Positions 9,497 through 18,089 of a stretch of DNA of 64,000 bases are shown piece after piece (the first letter of the stretch is position 1; each line of letters begins with the position of its first letter). The position numbers and the translations under genes were made by a program. The notes beneath the pieces are model-generated. The model was not told the DNA's origin, did no database searches, and was given only the letters and a program-made list of their open reading frames with translations. The stretch comes from Staphylococcus canis (GTDB lineage: Bacteria; Bacillota; Bacilli; Staphylococcales; Staphylococcaceae): positions 59,979-123,978 of the forward strand of contig NZ_JABANU010000003.1 in the NCBI RefSeq assembly GCF_016238445.1, in the 5' to 3' direction.

Positions 9497-11905
9497 TTAC
9501 ACCTTCTCAACTTCAAATATTTTTTGTTTCATGTCATCGTTTACAATGTCGCTCCAAGGCTCATCAGATACCGCTGCTTTTGCTTCCATAATGCGGTCAA
9601 ACAGTGCTTGTTGTTGATCAGGGTCTAGTACGACTTCTTTAATATGGTCAAATCCTAAACGTCTTAACCAAGGTGCTGTACGCTCTGCGTAGATACCTGT
9701 CTCTCTATAATATTGCATGTATGCACCGCAAAGTCGGATTACTTCATCTTCTGTTTCAACTGTTGTTAAGTGTTCGGCAACTTCAACTGTTGTACCACCG
9801 TTACCACCTACATAAATTTGGAAACCATTTTCAACACCAATGACACCAAAATCTTTCACACCAGATTCGACACAACTTCTCGGACAACCTGATACACCCA
9901 TTTTAAATTTATGTGGTGTATCGATGTATTCAAATGTTTTTTCCAATCGAATACCTAGACGTGTCGTATATTGTGTACCAAATCTACAAAATTCTTTACC
10001 GACACAGCTTTTAACTGAACGTGTTTTCTTCGCATAAGCTGAAGCTGATCGCATACCTAATGCTTCCCATACTTCTGGTAGCTCTTCTTTTTTCAAACCA
10101 TACAACCCGATACGTTGTGATCCTGTCACTTTAACGAGTGGCACATTATATTTTTTAGCAACTTCACCTAGACGAATCAGTTGATCAGCATCTGTTACAC
10201 CACCACGCATTTGTGGAATCACTGAGAACGTACCATCCTTTTGAATGTTTGCATGATAACGTTCATTCGCAAAACGTGACTCACGTTCATCTTCATGGTC
10301 ATGTGGATAGACCATATTTAAATAATAGTTAATAGCTGGTCGACATTTCGGACAACCACCTTTGTTTTTAAAGTCTAAAACGTGACGTACTTCTTTTGAA
10401 GTTTTGAGGCCTTTCGCACGAATTTGTGTGACAATCTGGTCACGTGTTAAGTCCGTACAAGCACAGATGCCTGTCGGTGCACTTGCGACAAAATCGTCAC
10501 CTAAAGTATGTTCTAATAATTCAGCAATTTGAGGTTTACACTTACCACAAGAATTTCCAGCTTTTGTCGCCTTTGTCACTGCATCTACTGAAGTTAATCC
10601 TTGATCTTGAATGGCACTAACGATGGTACCTTTACATACCCCGTTACATCCGCACACCGTTTCATCGTTATCCATATCTGCAACACTAATCGCATCTACT
10701 TCGCCTGCTTTATGCAAGATTGAAACGAGTGTGTAATCGTCAATCGTATCGCCTTTTTTCATCATGTTATAGAAACGATTACCTTCTTCAGTGTCTCCAT
10801 ATAATACCGCACCTACGATAGAACGATCTTTAATAAATACTTTCTTATAGATATTATCTACACTATTAAACGTTTCTACACCGTGTATGTCGTCTGTCTC
10901 ATTAATGCGACCAGCACTGAATAAGTCACATCCAGAAACTTTTAAAGATGTAAACGTTGTTGAACCTTGATACCCTTCAGTTGGTCGACCTGTAATATGA
11001 TCAGCTAATACTTTTCCTTGTTCATATAAAGGGGCAACAAGTCCGTATACTTTAGAGCGATGTTCTGCACATTCACCAACAGCGTATATATTCGGGTCAC
11101 TTGTTTTCATGTAATCATCAACAACAATACCTCGACCAATTTCTAACCCTGCAGCACGTGCTTCTTTCGTTACTGGACGTATACCTACTGCCATGACTAC
11201 CATATCCGCTTCAAGCACACGACCATCGGATAAGCGAATCGCTTCGACATGCGTGTCACCTATAATTTCTTGTGTATTCGCTTGTAATTCAAACTTTATT
11301 CCTTGTTTTTCTAAATCAGATTTCAGTAACTCTCCGGCCTTACGATCAAGTTGTACTTCCATTAACCATTCCGCTAAATGTACAACGGTTACATCCATAC
11401 CTTGATCAACTAAACCACGAGCACATTCTAAACCTAGCAATCCACCGCCAATAACAATGGCTTTATGTTTTGTTTTCGCAGTTTCTAACATTTTTTCAGT
11501 GTCATCAATCGTTCTAAATCCAACAACACCTTCTAATCGTGAACCATCAATTGGTAAAATAAATGAATCAGATCCAGTTGCGATAATCATTTGATCATAT
11601 GACACAATTTTACCTTGTTCTGTTTCAACATTTTGGTCGTCGCGATTAATTTTAACCACTTTGTCTCCTGTAATCAGTTGAATGCCATGTGATTCATACC
11701 ATTCATAAGGATTCATAATTGTTTCTTCAACTGTCATTTTGTTTTGTAAAATGTTTGATAACATGATTCGGTTATAATTTGGATAAGGCTCTTTACCTAT
11801 AATTGTAATATCAAAACGATCAGGATCACGTTCTAAAATTTCTTCAATTGTTCGAACGCCTGCCATACCATTTCCTATCATTAATAACTTAGTTTTTTGC
11901 ATCAT
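9497..11905 (-). CDS. nirB: Nitrite reductase [NAD(P)H] large subunit NirB
   Basis: NirB reduces nitrite to ammonia in the cytoplasm with NADH. The 802-residue product begins with an FAD/NAD pyridine nucleotide-disulfide oxidoreductase module (LLMIGNGMAGVRT, then VIGGGLLGLE). Two BFD-like [2Fe-2S] segments follow (CGCNGVCKG with CGKCKPQI; CACTD with GGCPKCRPA). The C-terminal sulfite/nitrite reductase hemoprotein domain has siroheme/[4Fe-4S] ligands in CVGKEFC and GCPRSC. The gene starts at 11905 and overlaps the sirC-like gene by 17 bases. Siroheme is supplied by the flanking genes of the same operon. No defects are visible. Confidence 0.97.
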   Translation of the reverse strand: MMQKTKLLMIGNGMAGVRTIEEILERDPDRFDITIIGKEPYPNYNRIMLSNILQNKMTVEETIMNPYEWYESHGIQLITGDKVVKINRDDQNVETEQGKIVSYDQMIIATGSDSFILPIDGSRLEGVVGFRTIDDTEKMLETAKTKHKAIVIGGGLLGLECARGLVDQGMDVTVVHLAEWLMEVQLDRKAGELLKSDLEKQGIKFELQANTQEIIGDTHVEAIRLSDGRVLEADMVVMAVGIRPVTKEARAAGLEIGRGIVVDDYMKTSDPNIYAVGECAEHRSKVYGLVAPLYEQGKVLADHITGRPTEGYQGSTTFTSLKVSGCDLFSAGRINETDDIHGVETFNSVDNIYKKVFIKDRSIVGAVLYGDTEEGNRFYNMMKKGDTIDDYTLVSILHKAGEVDAISVADMDNDETVCGCNGVCKGTIVSAIQDQGLTSVDAVTKATKAGNSCGKCKPQIAELLEHTLGDDFVASAPTGICACTDLTRDQIVTQIRAKGLKTSKEVRHVLDFKNKGGCPKCRPAINYYLNMVYPHDHEDERESRFANERYHANIQKDGTFSVIPQMRGGVTDADQLIRLGEVAKKYNVPLVKVTGSQRIGLYGLKKEELPEVWEALGMRSASAYAKKTRSVKSCVGKEFCRFGTQYTTRLGIRLEKTFEYIDTPHKFKMGVSGCPRSCVESGVKDFGVIGVENGFQIYVGGNGGTTVEVAEHLTTVETEDEVIRLCGAYMQYYRETGIYAERTAPWLRRLGFDHIKEVVLDPDQQQALFDRIMEAKAAVSDEPWSDIVNDDMKQKIFEVEKV

Positions 11906-12356
11906 AATCCCCCTCTAATGATTTTAAAAATGCTTCAAGTTTTTCTGCATAATATTGTGTTTTTTGAATAGATTCTCCATCAGAACTGATATTGAATGTT
12001 ACACCATCAAACGCCACAGTTTTCATATTAAAAAAATCAGATTGCGAACGGTCTCCCGTATGGTTCACCCATTGATGTCTCTTTGCATCTAAACGTACAC
12101 GGTCGTTTACATCTTTATCATTTGTCGCAATGATAATTAAATCTGCTAATGCAATATCCTTCGCCTCATATTGCTTAGAAAAGCATTGTATATGAGCTGG
12201 TAAGTCCGCATTTAAAAATAAGGAATCAAAAGTCGGACTCACAATATCAATCGTGCAGTCTTCACCCTTAAGTTTCTGAAGCTTTCGCCATGCAATTTTG
12301 CCTCCACCTACTATGACAATGTGCTTTCGTTTAAGATTGAGTTGTATCGGATACAT
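11889..12356 (-). CDS. Precorrin-2 dehydrogenase-like protein (siroheme synthesis)
   Basis: The 155-residue protein has an N-terminal NAD-binding motif HIVIVGGGKIAWRK (residues about 12-25) and DLIIIATNDKDVN, as in the CysG/Met8/YlnF N-terminal domain. It would oxidise precorrin-2 to sirohydrochlorin. It overlaps the ferrochelatase-like gene upstream by 26 bases and nirB downstream by 17, so the three genes are tightly coupled. The length equals that of short staphylococcal homologues and lacks the C-terminal helices of longer Met8-type enzymes. Function rests on family and operon context. Confidence 0.85.
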   Translation of the reverse strand: MYPIQLNLKRKHIVIVGGGKIAWRKLQKLKGEDCTIDIVSPTFDSLFLNADLPAHIQCFSKQYEAKDIALADLIIIATNDKDVNDRVRLDAKRHQWVNHTGDRSQSDFFNMKTVAFDGVTFNISSDGESIQKTQYYAEKLEAFLKSLEGDYDAKN

Positions 12357-13077
12357 TGGACGCCTCCTCTAACTCATGAATACGTGCTAAAATCACATCT
12401 TTCAATATCGGATGAAAGTTAATAGCAGAAGTGAATACAATATCACTGGATAATTGCATCGCTTCAATTTGTCGTTTCGTACGATTGACTAAAAACCCAT
12501 CGTAAAAGAAATAAGGAATCACTAGTATCCGTTGAAACCGTCGTGCTAGCGGTGGTAACGTTGCTTTAAAATTCAAATCACCATAGACCATTGCCGAAAA
12601 ACACGCGTAGTCTAGTTTGGTAAGATGATTTGAAATGCGTTTTAAAGCGTTATCTGGCTCTTCAAAACGTTTATTACCATGTGCCAACACTACAATCGCT
12701 GTGTTATCATCAATTATTGCTTGATAATTTTCAATTTGTGCACGAACCCAAGTTTCCATTTTGTCATGTGTACCTAAAGGCTTCGCAAGTTGAAAGTGAA
12801 TGTTTGGATAACGCGATTGCCATTCTGTTTTCATTTCGATAATATCTTCAAAATAATGGGATGCTGTAAATAGTAGTAATGGTACAATTTGAATGCGACG
12901 ATAGCCTTGGTCAATACTTTGCTTGATACAGTGATTTAAATCGCGTGTTTCACTTTCTAAAAATGCAATGTCATAATCTAATTGCGTTCCTTCAAACAGT
13001 GAGTGCGTAAATCTCAGTAACGTTTCATTCAATTGTCCTGTTCGCATACCATGAATAACTAAAATGACTTTTCGCAA
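12331..13077 (-). CDS. CbiX/SirB-like sirohydrochlorin ferrochelatase
   Basis: This enzyme is expected to insert Fe(II) into sirohydrochlorin, completing siroheme for NirB. The protein of 248 residues shows two CbiX-like half domains. The first has LVIHGMR near the N-terminus, and the second has VVLAHGNKR near residue 138; these hold the likely metal-binding histidines. I prefer the TTG at 13075-13077 (MRKVILVIHGMR), nine bases after AAAGGAG, over the ATG at 13101, which lies upstream of that site. It is the first gene of the operon, behind a promoter with Rex-like and NreC-like sites. S. carnosus calls the equivalent gene nirR. Confidence 0.85.
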   Translation of the reverse strand: MRKVILVIHGMRTGQLNETLLRFTHSLFEGTQLDYDIAFLESETRDLNHCIKQSIDQGYRRIQIVPLLLFTASHYFEDIIEMKTEWQSRYPNIHFQLAKPLGTHDKMETWVRAQIENYQAIIDDNTAIVVLAHGNKRFEEPDNALKRISNHLTKLDYACFSAMVYGDLNFKATLPPLARRFQRILVIPYFFYDGFLVNRTKRQIEAMQLSSDIVFTSAINFHPILKDVILARIHELEEASNVSDTTQS

Positions 13078-13099
13078 CGTTACCACTCCTTTCAATTTC

Positions 13100-13105
13100 A
13101 TTGTA
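13100..13105 (-). promoter_or_regulatory. Predicted -10 of the siroheme/nirBD operon
   Basis: TACAAT on the minus strand (plus ATTGTA) lies about 23 bases upstream of the TTG start. The Rex-like site is centred near -40 and the NreC-like box near -68 relative to it. Confidence 0.5.
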
Positions 13106-13123
13106 AAATATTTCGCCGCTCTT

Positions 13124-13141
13124 TTGTGAGGTTATTCACAA
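13124..13141. promoter_or_regulatory. Rex-like operator upstream of the siroheme/nirBD operon
   Basis: TTGTGAGGTTATTCACAA fits the Rex palindrome with one mismatched pair. Rex regulation of nir genes is known in S. aureus. Confidence 0.65.
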
Positions 13142-13195
13142 TAAAATAAAAAACTAGGGAATCCCCTAGCCTCTATGTTCAGGGGATTCCCTAGT
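13142..13195 (-). terminator. Terminator of the GNAT gene, overlapping its stop codon
   Basis: Perfect 15-base arms (ACTAGGGAATCCCCT at 13153-13167 and AGGGGATTCCCTAGT at 13181-13195) form a hairpin. On the minus strand it is followed by TTTTTTATTTT. The GNAT stop codon lies inside the first transcribed arm. Confidence 0.85.
13155..13168. promoter_or_regulatory. Perfect NreC-like box inside the terminator stem
   Basis: TAGGGAATCCCCTA matches TAGGGNNNNCCCTA exactly. The other arm (13180-13193, CAGGGGATTCCCTA) matches with one mismatch. The box lies about 68 bases upstream of the predicted nir operon start. Confidence 0.6.
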
Positions 13196-13742
13196 TCGTT
13201 TGATTAACCCATGGCGGTGGTGCTAATAAGTCTTTATTATAACGTTCTGGAATCAAGACTTTAACCATCATTGCACCAATGTCACCTGTTTCATCTTCTT
13301 GTTCAAAAAATGTTTCATATCCACGTCTTTCATATAAATCTTTTAACCAAGCCATTTTGCGTGCAGAGGTCCCTAACACAACTGCAGGCGCTTTTAACGT
13401 ATCTCTTAATATTGTTTCTTCAACATATTTCATAATGCGATCTCCATAGCCTTGACCACCAAAATCTGGATCTGTCGCAAACCACCATACGAATGGATAT
13501 TTGGATACAGGATCTTTAGGCTCCCAAGGATATCGAATTGAAAGTGTTGAAATAATACGTCCATCTTTTTCTAAAACAAACGCTGTATTATATTTAATGT
13601 TCTTTTCAATCATTTCAACATCTGCATTAACAGAGGGCCATTCTATACCAACTTCTCTTAGCGGTGTAAAAGCGCGATACATTAATTTTTGAAGTGCTTC
13701 AGCATCTTGTAGTGTAGCCATACGAATTTTTTCTTTTGACAT
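13191..13742 (-). CDS. GNAT-family N-acetyltransferase
   Basis: This is a predicted cytoplasmic acetyl-CoA-dependent N-acetyltransferase of about 183 residues; the substrate is not identifiable. The acetyl-CoA loop is seen as DPDFGGQGYGDRIM (a Q/RxxGxG-like motif), followed by VLGTSARKMAWLKDLYERRGYE, typical of GNAT motif B. I chose the ATG at 13740-13742 (MSKEKIRM) because it lies eight bases after AAGGGGG; the ATG two codons upstream is too close to it. It is a single gene that ends in a strong terminator and is separated from nirC by another. Nothing ties it to nitrogen metabolism except location. Confidence 0.8.
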   Translation of the reverse strand: MSKEKIRMATLQDAEALQKLMYRAFTPLREVGIEWPSVNADVEMIEKNIKYNTAFVLEKDGRIISTLSIRYPWEPKDPVSKYPFVWWFATDPDFGGQGYGDRIMKYVEETILRDTLKAPAVVLGTSARKMAWLKDLYERRGYETFFEQEDETGDIGAMMVKVLIPERYNKDLLAPPPWVNQTN

Positions 13743-13833
13743 AAACATGCCCCCTTATTTTACTAGTGATACTTATAGAGTAGCAGAATCTGAAAATCCC
13801 CTCAAAATATGTGAACCCATTTTTCAAACTAAA

Positions 13834-13913
13834 AATAAAAAGGTTGAGACAAACAACTTCATACTCCTAGAATCTCGTTTGAATGATTCTAAAAGTAAAC
13901 ATTTGTCTCAACC
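13834..13913 (-). terminator. Terminator after nirC-like gene
   Basis: Arms AGGTTGAGACAA (from 13841) and TTGTCTCAACCT (to about 13913) are complementary. On the minus strand the second arm is followed by TTTTTATTTTT. A related terminator with GAGGTTGAGAC occurs at 37143. Confidence 0.75.
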
Positions 13914-13930
13914 TCTAATACTGTTGATCG

Positions 13931-14746
13931 TTACTTACGACGTGAACCATTGAGATAAGCATAAACTAATCCAATTAAGATTCCTCCGCCGATATAGTTT
14001 CCGATAAATGCAAACACGATGTTTTTCAATACGCCTAACCAAGACACTGCATCAATGTTATAGAAAATCATACCTACGAAAAGACCAGCATTATATACAA
14101 CGTGTTCATAACCCATAAACACGAAAATAATAACACCGACTGCAATAAAGAAAGCTTTAGATAAACCTTCTTTAAATTGCATAGAAACGTAAATACCAAC
14201 ATTGATAAAAAAGTTAGCAAAAATCGCTTTCACTAAAATCGCGTGCCAAGTTGGCTCAATTGTTTTAGCATCAACTGTTGTTGTTAATGCAGCGATCATT
14301 TCAGGTGTCATCACTTTTGTAAAATACATTAAAATAAACAAAACAAATGCACCTAAAATGTTCCCTAAGAAACAAATGAAAAATAACCATATCGTCTTAG
14401 CAATAGTAACAGTGCGATAATAAACCCCTACAGTTAAATACATAAAATTACTTGTTAATAACTCAGAGTGCGTTAACACAATTAAAACTAAGGCGATACT
14501 AAATGCAATCGCTCCCATTAAATTAACTACCCCAGGCAGCGCACCATGCATTTGTGTTTTCATAGCCAACATAAATACTGTCACAATGGCCAATAAGAAT
14601 CCAGACATCATGGATTTCAGTATGTATCTTGGCATCGCTCTATCAAGCATGACCTCTTTCATCGCAGCAGATGAAACAATACTTTCCACTGTGTCACGTG
14701 ATGCAAATGAATCTTCAACTGATTTTGTTGGTTTTTGAATCCCCAT
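13931..14746 (-). CDS. nirC: Formate/nitrite transporter (NirC/FocA family)
   Basis: This is an inner-membrane pentameric channel for nitrite or formate. The 271-residue protein has the six hydrophobic segments of the FNT family. Recognisable are a family-type first helix (FLLAIVTVFMLA), LTHSELLTSNFMY and NIVFAFIGNYIGGGI near the C-terminus. The ATG at 14746 follows GGAGGTTTCAAA. It is monocistronic, between the nir operon and a DASS transporter. The neighbourhood favours nitrite export or uptake, but pflB in the same window means formate is possible too. I see no clear Rex or NreC site upstream. Confidence 0.9.
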   Translation of the reverse strand: MGIQKPTKSVEDSFASRDTVESIVSSAAMKEVMLDRAMPRYILKSMMSGFLLAIVTVFMLAMKTQMHGALPGVVNLMGAIAFSIALVLIVLTHSELLTSNFMYLTVGVYYRTVTIAKTIWLFFICFLGNILGAFVLFILMYFTKVMTPEMIAALTTTVDAKTIEPTWHAILVKAIFANFFINVGIYVSMQFKEGLSKAFFIAVGVIIFVFMGYEHVVYNAGLFVGMIFYNIDAVSWLGVLKNIVFAFIGNYIGGGILIGLVYAYLNGSRRK

Positions 14747-14971
14747 TTTGAAACCTCCATATATGATATTTTTTCAAAAAATTAAATCAGCTTGCTATAT
14801 CTATCATACATGAAAAACAAAAAACTTTGGGACAAAACCACCTAAATTTTTAACAGAAACGAATCATAAGTAAGATTAGAAATTAAAATACTATTGTGTG
14901 TATTTATCTCTAGTGATTTACGGCTTTCAACTATTTGCTATAGAAACTAGAATCACCTACTTCAGACCCTA

Positions 14972-15151
14972 TTAACGATCCATTTTAGCGCGTTTCATAA
15001 CTTTTAATCCATAAGAAAATACACCAAAGCCAATTGTTGTTTCTATTAACCAACGACATAATCCTCGCTGAGACAATGTACGTCCTGATAATGCTGCAAT
15101 GCCACTACTGATAATATACAAAACTAAAATCTTCATATAACGCTTATTCAT
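14972..15151 (-). CDS. Small 59-residue membrane protein, unknown
   Basis: This short frame codes for MNKRYMKILVLYIISSGIAA and onward to a basic end, MKRAKMDR. It starts at the ATG at 15149-15151, seven bases after a very good GAGGAGG ribosome site. Two hydrophobic stretches (about residues 7-20 and 35-47) flank a positively charged middle (GRTLSQRGLCRW). A short hairpin-like or membrane-associated peptide is plausible. I do not recognise the family. It sits alone in the 650-base gap between nirC and the DASS gene. The remaining bases of this gap show promoter-like AT-rich DNA and the DASS terminator. Confidence 0.6.
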   Translation of the reverse strand: MNKRYMKILVLYIISSGIAALSGRTLSQRGLCRWLIETTIGFGVFSYGLKVMKRAKMDR

Positions 15152-15294
15152 CTTTCTTCCTCCTCAAATATTACTAACACTATCATAAACAATCACTGAG
15201 TTATATTTGTGACAAACTAGCGAAAATCTGAACTAGCGTTAAAATTAAGGACATTCCCTTGTTATAATTTCATCATTTTATTTAACAATCATAG

Positions 15295-15348
15295 CAAAAG
15301 CCCTCATTGTAACAGGCATTGAAACATGCATATTACAACAAGGGCTCA
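15295..15348 (-). terminator. Terminator after DASS transporter
   Basis: On the minus strand GAGCCCTTGTTGTAA pairs imperfectly with TTACAATGAGGGCTTTT, ending in a short T run. Confidence 0.65.
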
Positions 15349-15401
15349 TTATATTTCTCGAGAAATAATATCTTTATATAGAAAATATTATCATGTTAGT
15401 T

Positions 15402-16916
15402 TTATAATAAACCAATCCATTTCCAGTAAGTCATACTAAACAGCACAACCAGTAAATAGCCAATCACTGTGATTGGAATACCTACTTTTAAGAAATCTTT
15501 AACAGTGAATGTTTCAGTACCGTAAGCTAACATACCTTGAGGTGAACTTACCGGTAATAAGAAACCAAAGCTGATAACGAATTGTTGTATAAGTACAAAT
15601 CCGATAGATTGATCTCCTAGATTAATTGTTGATGTTAATGAAATAAACACCGGAATTAACGCTGAGGCTAAACTTGTAGCACTTGCAAATCCTAGGTGAA
15701 TTAGAATATTAAATAAAGAAATAATCGCGATTGTTGCGATAATTGGCATACCTTCTAAACCAATAAAACCAAACGTTTTATCACTTAACCATTGTGCGGC
15801 ATTTGTTTGAAGTAAAACCGTTCCTAATGAAATACCAACACCAAATACGATAATCGTTCCCCATGGAATACGACTTTCCGCTTCTTTCCAACTCATAATA
15901 CCAACCTTAGGTAATAACATAAATGAAAGTGCGATAACCGTAATCGATGATGAATCAATCGGATGAATTAACTTTTCAGTTGACCACATGATAAGTAGAA
16001 ATAAAGAAATCGCAATCAGACGCCACTCACTCGCTTTTACAGGACCCAATTCGTCTAATTGTTTCTTAACTAACTGTTTACCACCTTCAATTTCTGTTTG
16101 TTCTGGTGGTACAACTTTTAACATGATGAAATATAAAAGGATAGACATGATAATTGACCAAGGTGCAGCATATAAGAACCATTCACCCCATGACACATCA
16201 TGACCTAATTGGCCGTTAATAAAGTTAACGGCTACAATATTTTGTGCTGCAGCTGTTTTAATCCCAATATTCCAAATTGACACAGCTTGTACAGCTGTAA
16301 TAATTAACAACGCTGCAAGTTTACTATCTTTACTCACACCAAATGCGGCAACCATTCCAAGTAAGATTGGCACTACTGCACCCGCGCGAGCTGTTGCTGA
16401 TGGCACAAAGAAAGCTAAAATAATCGCAACTAAAATTGCACCAATGACAATATTCTTTGTTTTATTTCCTACAAGTAATAACACCCATAATGCTAAACGT
16501 TTGTGTAAGTTAGTTACTTGCATAGCTGTTGCTAAAAATAACGCAGCAGCAACTAGCGCAACTGCACTAGAAGAGAACCCACTAAATGCTAATTTCAGGG
16601 CATTACTTGTACCAAAGAGGTCTGAACCACTAATAACCTCTCCACCTACTTTTGGATTGCCCAAACTCTCGGTTAAATTCTGTACAGGACTAAATCCAAG
16701 GAACAGAATAATTAACCCCATAATTAACGTTGCAGAGACCGGGTAACTTACCGCTTCTGTCACCCATAAAATGACCGCAAACGCTAAGATCGCTAATGCC
16801 GCTTTACCCATTACAGGTAAACCGTTGCCTGCTGGGATTAACATAATACCGATTAACACTATAAAACTAATAATTAACCAGATAGGCTTAAATGTTGTTC
16901 CAGTTTTTTTACTCAT
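15402..16916 (-). CDS. DASS-family (SLC13) anion:sodium symporter
   Basis: This is a membrane transporter of 504 residues with about 11-13 hydrophobic segments, of the divalent anion:Na+ symporter/CitT-like family. Conserved-type segments are ILWVTEAVSYPVSATLIMGL near the N-terminus and the repeat ends SATARAGAVVPIL and PVSSPQGMLAYGTETF. Such proteins move dicarboxylates, citrate or sulfate; the substrate cannot be read from sequence. The ATG at 16914-16916 lies nine bases after GGGGAG. It occupies the place near nir genes where a nitrate transporter might be expected, but it is not of the NarK/NarT (MFS) family. Confidence 0.85.
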   Translation of the reverse strand: MSKKTGTTFKPIWLIISFIVLIGIMLIPAGNGLPVMGKAALAILAFAVILWVTEAVSYPVSATLIMGLIILFLGFSPVQNLTESLGNPKVGGEVISGSDLFGTSNALKLAFSGFSSSAVALVAAALFLATAMQVTNLHKRLALWVLLLVGNKTKNIVIGAILVAIILAFFVPSATARAGAVVPILLGMVAAFGVSKDSKLAALLIITAVQAVSIWNIGIKTAAAQNIVAVNFINGQLGHDVSWGEWFLYAAPWSIIMSILLYFIMLKVVPPEQTEIEGGKQLVKKQLDELGPVKASEWRLIAISLFLLIMWSTEKLIHPIDSSSITVIALSFMLLPKVGIMSWKEAESRIPWGTIIVFGVGISLGTVLLQTNAAQWLSDKTFGFIGLEGMPIIATIAIISLFNILIHLGFASATSLASALIPVFISLTSTINLGDQSIGFVLIQQFVISFGFLLPVSSPQGMLAYGTETFTVKDFLKVGIPITVIGYLLVVLFSMTYWKWIGLL

Positions 16917-17032
16917 CGTCAACCACTCCCCTTTTTTCTTTATTTTAACAATAAATTGATGACTTTACATTAGTTAGTTTGAGATTTCACAATCTTTTTA
17001 AATTTTATATTGTAAAATACTCAATTTCAAGT

Positions 17033-18037
17033 CTAAGATGTTCGGAGACGTTGATCGCCTTCTTTAATCCAAGAGCGACTTACCATAATTTTGTAGATAA
17101 TCCAAGTGATGACAATAGGTAGTATAAAATGAAACACTGCAATTAAGACATACGTTTCAACCGATGATCCCATTGTATGAATCGTCATGATTTGTCCAAC
17201 GAAACCACTCGTTCCCATACCTGCTCCTGCCGCATTGTTCGTCATAGGAAATAACGTTGTCATAATCGGTGCTATGATGGCGCCAGATAAGGTAGGTGGC
17301 ACTAAAATGAGCGGTCGCATTAAAATATTCGGGACTTGTAACATACTTGTACCGATACCAAGCGAAATGACACCGCTAATACCATTGTCTTTATAACCTG
17401 TAATAGCAAAACCAACCATTTGGCAAACACAACCAATTGTTGCTGCACCTGCTGCAAGTCCTGATAAATCTAACATCAATGCAAGCGCTGCACTCGAAAT
17501 AGGCGCTGTTAAACATAACCCAAAGATCACAGACACAAGTATCCCCATAATAAACGGTTGTTGTTCAGTCGCAACAATAATCACACGACCTAGTGCTACC
17601 ATAAATTGATTTAAAATAGGACCTAAAAATTTAGCAATCATACCACCAATAATCAGTGTCAGTAACGGTGTTAAAATAATATCAATTTTCGTCTTTTGCG
17701 CATAAAACCGACTCAACTCAACACCAATCAATGCTGCGATAAAAGCACCAACAGCACCGCCACCGAAATGATCAAACCCTAACATACCAACCGTAACAGC
17801 TGCGAAAATAACCAGCGGCTTACTTTTAAGCCCATAAGCAATCGCTGCACCAATTGCAGCACCAGTTAAACTTTTAGCCACATTACCAATATCAACTAAA
17901 AAACTTAAATTTAACTGCGGTATCAACGTTTGATTTCCAATCGTCTCAAGAATCAAACCAATAATCAAAGAACTAAATAAACCAAGCGTCATATAACTCA
18001 AGCCTTCAATAAACCAACGATGCAATAACCGCTTCAT
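17033..18037 (-). CDS. Stand-alone PTS EIIC-like permease (PTS_EIIC_2 family), copy 1
   Basis: The 334-residue membrane protein has about 9-10 hydrophobic segments and conserved features of the PTS_EIIC_2 group: an LTAPISSAALALMLDL segment near the middle and a Gly-rich NNAAGAGMGTSG region late in the protein. No EIIA, EIIB or HPr-like domain is fused or adjacent, so phosphotransfer coupling is uncertain. The ATG at 18037 follows GGGGG. It is preceded upstream by the repeat cluster. Two relatives in this window are at 21980 and 30803. The substrate is unknown. Confidence 0.75.
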   Translation of the reverse strand: MKRLLHRWFIEGLSYMTLGLFSSLIIGLILETIGNQTLIPQLNLSFLVDIGNVAKSLTGAAIGAAIAYGLKSKPLVIFAAVTVGMLGFDHFGGGAVGAFIAALIGVELSRFYAQKTKIDIILTPLLTLIIGGMIAKFLGPILNQFMVALGRVIIVATEQQPFIMGILVSVIFGLCLTAPISSAALALMLDLSGLAAGAATIGCVCQMVGFAITGYKDNGISGVISLGIGTSMLQVPNILMRPLILVPPTLSGAIIAPIMTTLFPMTNNAAGAGMGTSGFVGQIMTIHTMGSSVETYVLIAVFHFILPIVITWIIYKIMVSRSWIKEGDQRLRTS

Positions 18038-18089
18038 AACATCCCCCTCATTAAATTAAAAAATAAAAACATACATATCATATTATAGC

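Noticed and set aside
13841..13913. Stem with GGTTGAGAC arms as a mobile repeat with the one at 37143
   Set aside because: Both sit right after genes and are followed by T runs; they are best read as ordinary terminators sharing a common staphylococcal stem sequence.
15402..16916. Nitrate transporter NarT at this position
   Set aside because: The sequence is of the DASS/SLC13 family, not the major facilitator NarK/NarT family.
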